Under the pieces are notes generated by a model, which made no database searches, was not told the origin of the DNA, and worked only from the letters and a program-made list of their open reading frames with translations. Positions 31,738 to 33,626 of a DNA stretch of 33,626 nucleotides are shown here, piece after piece. How positions within the stretch are numbered: position 1 is the first letter of the stretch; the number at the start of each line of letters is the position of its first letter. The stretch covers positions 1-33,626 of the forward strand of contig JAIMAT010000014.1 in NCBI GenBank assembly GCA_023511835.1, given 5' to 3'. The stretch is from Bacillota bacterium (GTDB taxonomy: Bacteria; Bacillota; Sulfobacillia; JAIMAT01). Both the position numbers and the translations under genes were made by a program.

Positions 31738-32063
31738 ATGATCCGGGCGGGGCGACCCCTCCATCTCGCCCCTCTGCAACTTCGCCCGGGAGACAAAAGT
31801 TCGGCGCTCGGTGAAGAAGCGCTGAGGGCAGTCGGGCTCCACGCAGCGCAGGTGCACGTGAAGGACGATGGGCACCGCGGCCCAGGGCAAGTCGCGGAGC
31901 GTCCGCTGGGTCCAGTTGTGGCCGCGTCGAGAGAGCCAACCGCAGCTCGGACAGGCGGACTCCTGGCGCGTGGACTCAAGCTCCAGGACGACGGCGTCGC
32001 CATCGCCACGCACGCCGACGAGACGAGGTCCGCGCTGCGAGGTAGAATCGACTCGGCGGGCAT
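31738..32063 (-). pseudogene. Decayed ISL3-family transposase, N-terminal zinc-finger part
   Basis: The minus strand encodes RLVGVRGDGDAVVLELESTRQESACPSCGWLSRRGHNWTQRTLRDLPWAAVPIVLHVHLRCVEPDCPQRFFTERRTF as consecutive short blocks: a CPSCG...C...C zinc-finger with the R-T-L-x-D-L-P and FFTE patterns of ISL3/IS1167-type transposases. An upstream ATG (32063, MPAESILP) is one base out of frame with the rest, and similarity stops after about 100 residues; the DDE catalytic domain and the element ends are missing. This is a broken fragment, not an active insertion sequence. Similarity ends near 31790; the left boundary given is approximate. Confidence 0.7.
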
Positions 32064-32192
32064 GAGGGTCGACTCCTTTCGCACGGGGATCTCATGCTCG
32101 CCATTGTGTTAGCTCAGCCTTCCGCCATCACCAAGCCCTGGATGGAACGTCAATAACTCTGCGGAAGAGCCCCTCCTCAGGTAGCGTAAACG

Positions 32193-33185
32193 TCACGGGA
32201 CGGAGGTAGTGCTGGAAACCGGCTTACGCGGCCAGTCCCACAAGTCTGTCGGGTCTGATTCCCCCGGACCTCCACCGAAAGCGAGAAGGTAGTTCTGCTC
32301 AATTAACGCTTTCGACGCGGCTGTGAAGAAGCCGCCGGGATAGGCAAAGGACTCGTGTGGTGAACCCAGGCACGCCAACAGGCGGTCTTCCATAGCCAGG
32401 TCAGCGGAGACAAGCCACCACGGTGCGTTGCCGAAGTGCACGGGCGACGGTGGATGGAGGTTGAAACTGTGGCTCTCCACGTCCCAGCCATTTTGTTGGA
32501 GCTGCGCCAACTGCGCGACGGTCATGTGCCCTGCTCCAACTGCAGGGACGTAACTGTCGATGCCAATAACGAACGCGGTCGCGCGGAAGCCGAAGGACCG
32601 CAGGATCGGGAGGGCGTACTTGTAGACACCCTGATAGCCGTCGTCAAAGGTAATCACCACGGAACCCCAAGGGACGTCATGCCGGCGAATTGCCGAGATG
32701 AGGTCGTGGACCGTCAAGACTGGGCGCCCACCTCGCTGAATAGCCTTCATCTGCTCTCGTAACGCGCTGACCGAGACGGTGAACACATTGGTCGCGCGGG
32801 GGGCCACCTCATGGTACTCGAGGACCGTCACCCAGCCGGGGGTACCCTCCACACGCTTGGCGTAGGTCAGCTGGTCTTCGGTCCAGGGAAGAGGGGGTGC
32901 GGGAACGGGCGCTACATCCGGCCTGGAAGAGCAGGCTGCCGCCTCGTTCGTTTGCGCTGGTGCCGGTCCTCCCTGGAGCGCAACTGTACTCCAGTTGACC
33001 GCTTTGAGCTTCAATGGAGCATGTGCAGCCAGGACCAAGGGCAAGAAGGCCATGCCGAGGAGAAGCCAGCGCCGCTTCCGGCGCGTACTCTCGATGACGC
33101 GACCAAGGACGGTAGACGGGCGCTGTCGCCACGCAGCCAGATGCGGTTGCGGCTCAGGGGGAGAAGTCATCCCTGGATCCTGCAT
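32193..33185 (-). CDS. Polysaccharide deacetylase (NodB/CE4) family protein, membrane-anchored
   Basis: 330 aa from ATG 33185 (ribosome site GGAGGT is 13 bases away); ATG 33170, with AGGA six bases upstream, is equally likely. A basic N-terminus and one helix (WLLLGMAFLPLVLAAHA, about 40-56) put the enzyme outside the membrane. The CE4 motifs are present: motif 1 VVITFDDGYQGVYKYALPIL (catalytic Asp and metal Asp), motif 2 DVESHSFNLH (metal His), motif 3 FAYPGG, preceded by VTVLEYHEVAP, which is typical of PgaB/IcaB-like extracellular deacetylases. It likely removes acetyl groups from a surface or wall polysaccharide. Its base composition is clearly lower in G+C than the envelope genes at 18-30 kb, which suggests separate acquisition. 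It lies next to the transposase fragment. Confidence 0.85.
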   Translation of the reverse strand: MQDPGMTSPPEPQPHLAAWRQRPSTVLGRVIESTRRKRRWLLLGMAFLPLVLAAHAPLKLKAVNWSTVALQGGPAPAQTNEAAACSSRPDVAPVPAPPLPWTEDQLTYAKRVEGTPGWVTVLEYHEVAPRATNVFTVSVSALREQMKAIQRGGRPVLTVHDLISAIRRHDVPWGSVVITFDDGYQGVYKYALPILRSFGFRATAFVIGIDSYVPAVGAGHMTVAQLAQLQQNGWDVESHSFNLHPPSPVHFGNAPWWLVSADLAMEDRLLACLGSPHESFAYPGGFFTAASKALIEQNYLLAFGGGPGESDPTDLWDWPRKPVSSTTSVP

Positions 33186-33626
33186 GGGCGTCTATTCCAC
33201 CTCCGAAGGGGTGGCCATGGTCTTCGCTGGAGCCCGACTGAGGGAGTAGGACGACTATGCCAAGAATTACCTTCGACCTCCGCCCCTTTTTCGACTCGGA
33301 CGCCTGTAGTCCTGCCAGCGGGTTTTGATTGGCCCGGGCGGCGAGGTCTTTGGCCGTGGAAGGCGGATATGAGCAAAGTCCCGCTGGGTCTGGATCCTCT
33401 CAGTGAACGCTCGGTGACATCACTTTCGGCGCGCGGTGTTCTCCGCGCTGACTTCGGTGCCGGGCAGAAAACCGGGCGGGTGGCGGGAATCTTACGGCTA
33501 GTATTGGCCTCGGCAGGCGCACACGCCGTTCGGCGGCGTCAACTGCCGTGGATAGCGTCCCAGCTCGTGGTGTAATTCCTGGCGGCAGCTTCAGGGTCAG
33601 GATACCGCCGTCGGCGGAAGAGAGAT
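33186..33626. other. Window end with no clear gene
   Basis: About 440 bp. A 68-codon frame at 33369-33575 on the plus strand (ATG with GGAAGG five bases upstream, MSKVPLGLDPLSERS...) is the only candidate; it matches nothing I know and its codon pattern is unremarkable, so I do not call it. A 24-codon frame (MPRITFDLRPFFDSDACSP, 33259 on) may be another element scrap. Confidence 0.4.

Noticed and set aside
31069-32013. Intact 314-aa minus-strand protein
   Set aside because: Only the first ~70 residues resemble a transposase; the rest runs antisense through the binding-protein remnant and hairpins, so it is a decayed fragment plus chance open frame.
33369-33575. Small plus-strand gene of 68 codons near the window end
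   Set aside because: A fair ribosome site but no recognised domain and no coding-like composition; kept only as a remark.

Overview
This is a very GC-rich bacterial window (roughly 70-75% G+C by eye, with GTG, TTG and probably CTG starts). The walRK-yycHI block is a Firmicutes signature. Together with feoABC, tRNA genes, a pyruvoyl-type arginine decarboxylase and Bacillus-like Shine-Dalgarno sites, it points to a high-GC Firmicutes/Clostridia-like lineage, such as relatives of Thermaerobacter, Symbiobacterium or Sulfobacillus. The lineage is inference; gene content shows the division better than the genus.

Region 1 (1-10297, minus strand) is one long, tightly packed operon for a membrane-bound group 1 [NiFe] uptake hydrogenase. 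In transcription order it encodes the Tat-exported small subunit, large subunit, b-type cytochrome, maturation protease, an unrecognised 277-aa protein, then HypA, HypB, HypF, HypC, HypD and the start of HypE, which runs off the window. Many junctions overlap by 4-30 bp. The structural genes and the full Ni and Fe(CN)2CO maturation set are therefore made together. The small subunit carries Asn where the fourth proximal-cluster cysteine is expected.

Region 2 (10298-14520) starts with a divergent intergenic region holding a perfect 14-bp palindrome and a small unknown gene. Then comes a feoA-feoB-feoC ferrous iron uptake operon preceded by two tandem Fur-box-like sequences. A small membrane-protein gene on the opposite strand overlaps the feoC tail. 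Region 3 (14620-18581) has tRNA-Gly(CCC) and tRNA-Thr(CGT), a DUF2079 membrane protein (minus) and a 14-TM-type MFS exporter (plus).

Region 4 (18619-30033) is mainly cell envelope: a two-domain thioredoxin-fold protein, a LysM-LysM-M23 peptidase (minus), the walR-walK-yycH-yycI operon running into murA (with the fosfomycin-target cysteine replaced by Asp), a class A penicillin-binding protein (minus) and a DUF1802 protein. Wall synthesis, wall hydrolysis and the regulator that balances them are thus clustered.

Region 5 (30034-33626) holds a pyruvoyl-dependent arginine decarboxylase and then turns degenerate: a glycine-betaine-type binding-protein remnant with two internal deletions, a decayed ISL3-type transposase N-terminus, strong inverted repeats, and a polysaccharide deacetylase gene in DNA of visibly lower G+C. 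This end looks like a zone of past insertion and decay. I saw no CRISPR array, rRNA or intact mobile element.
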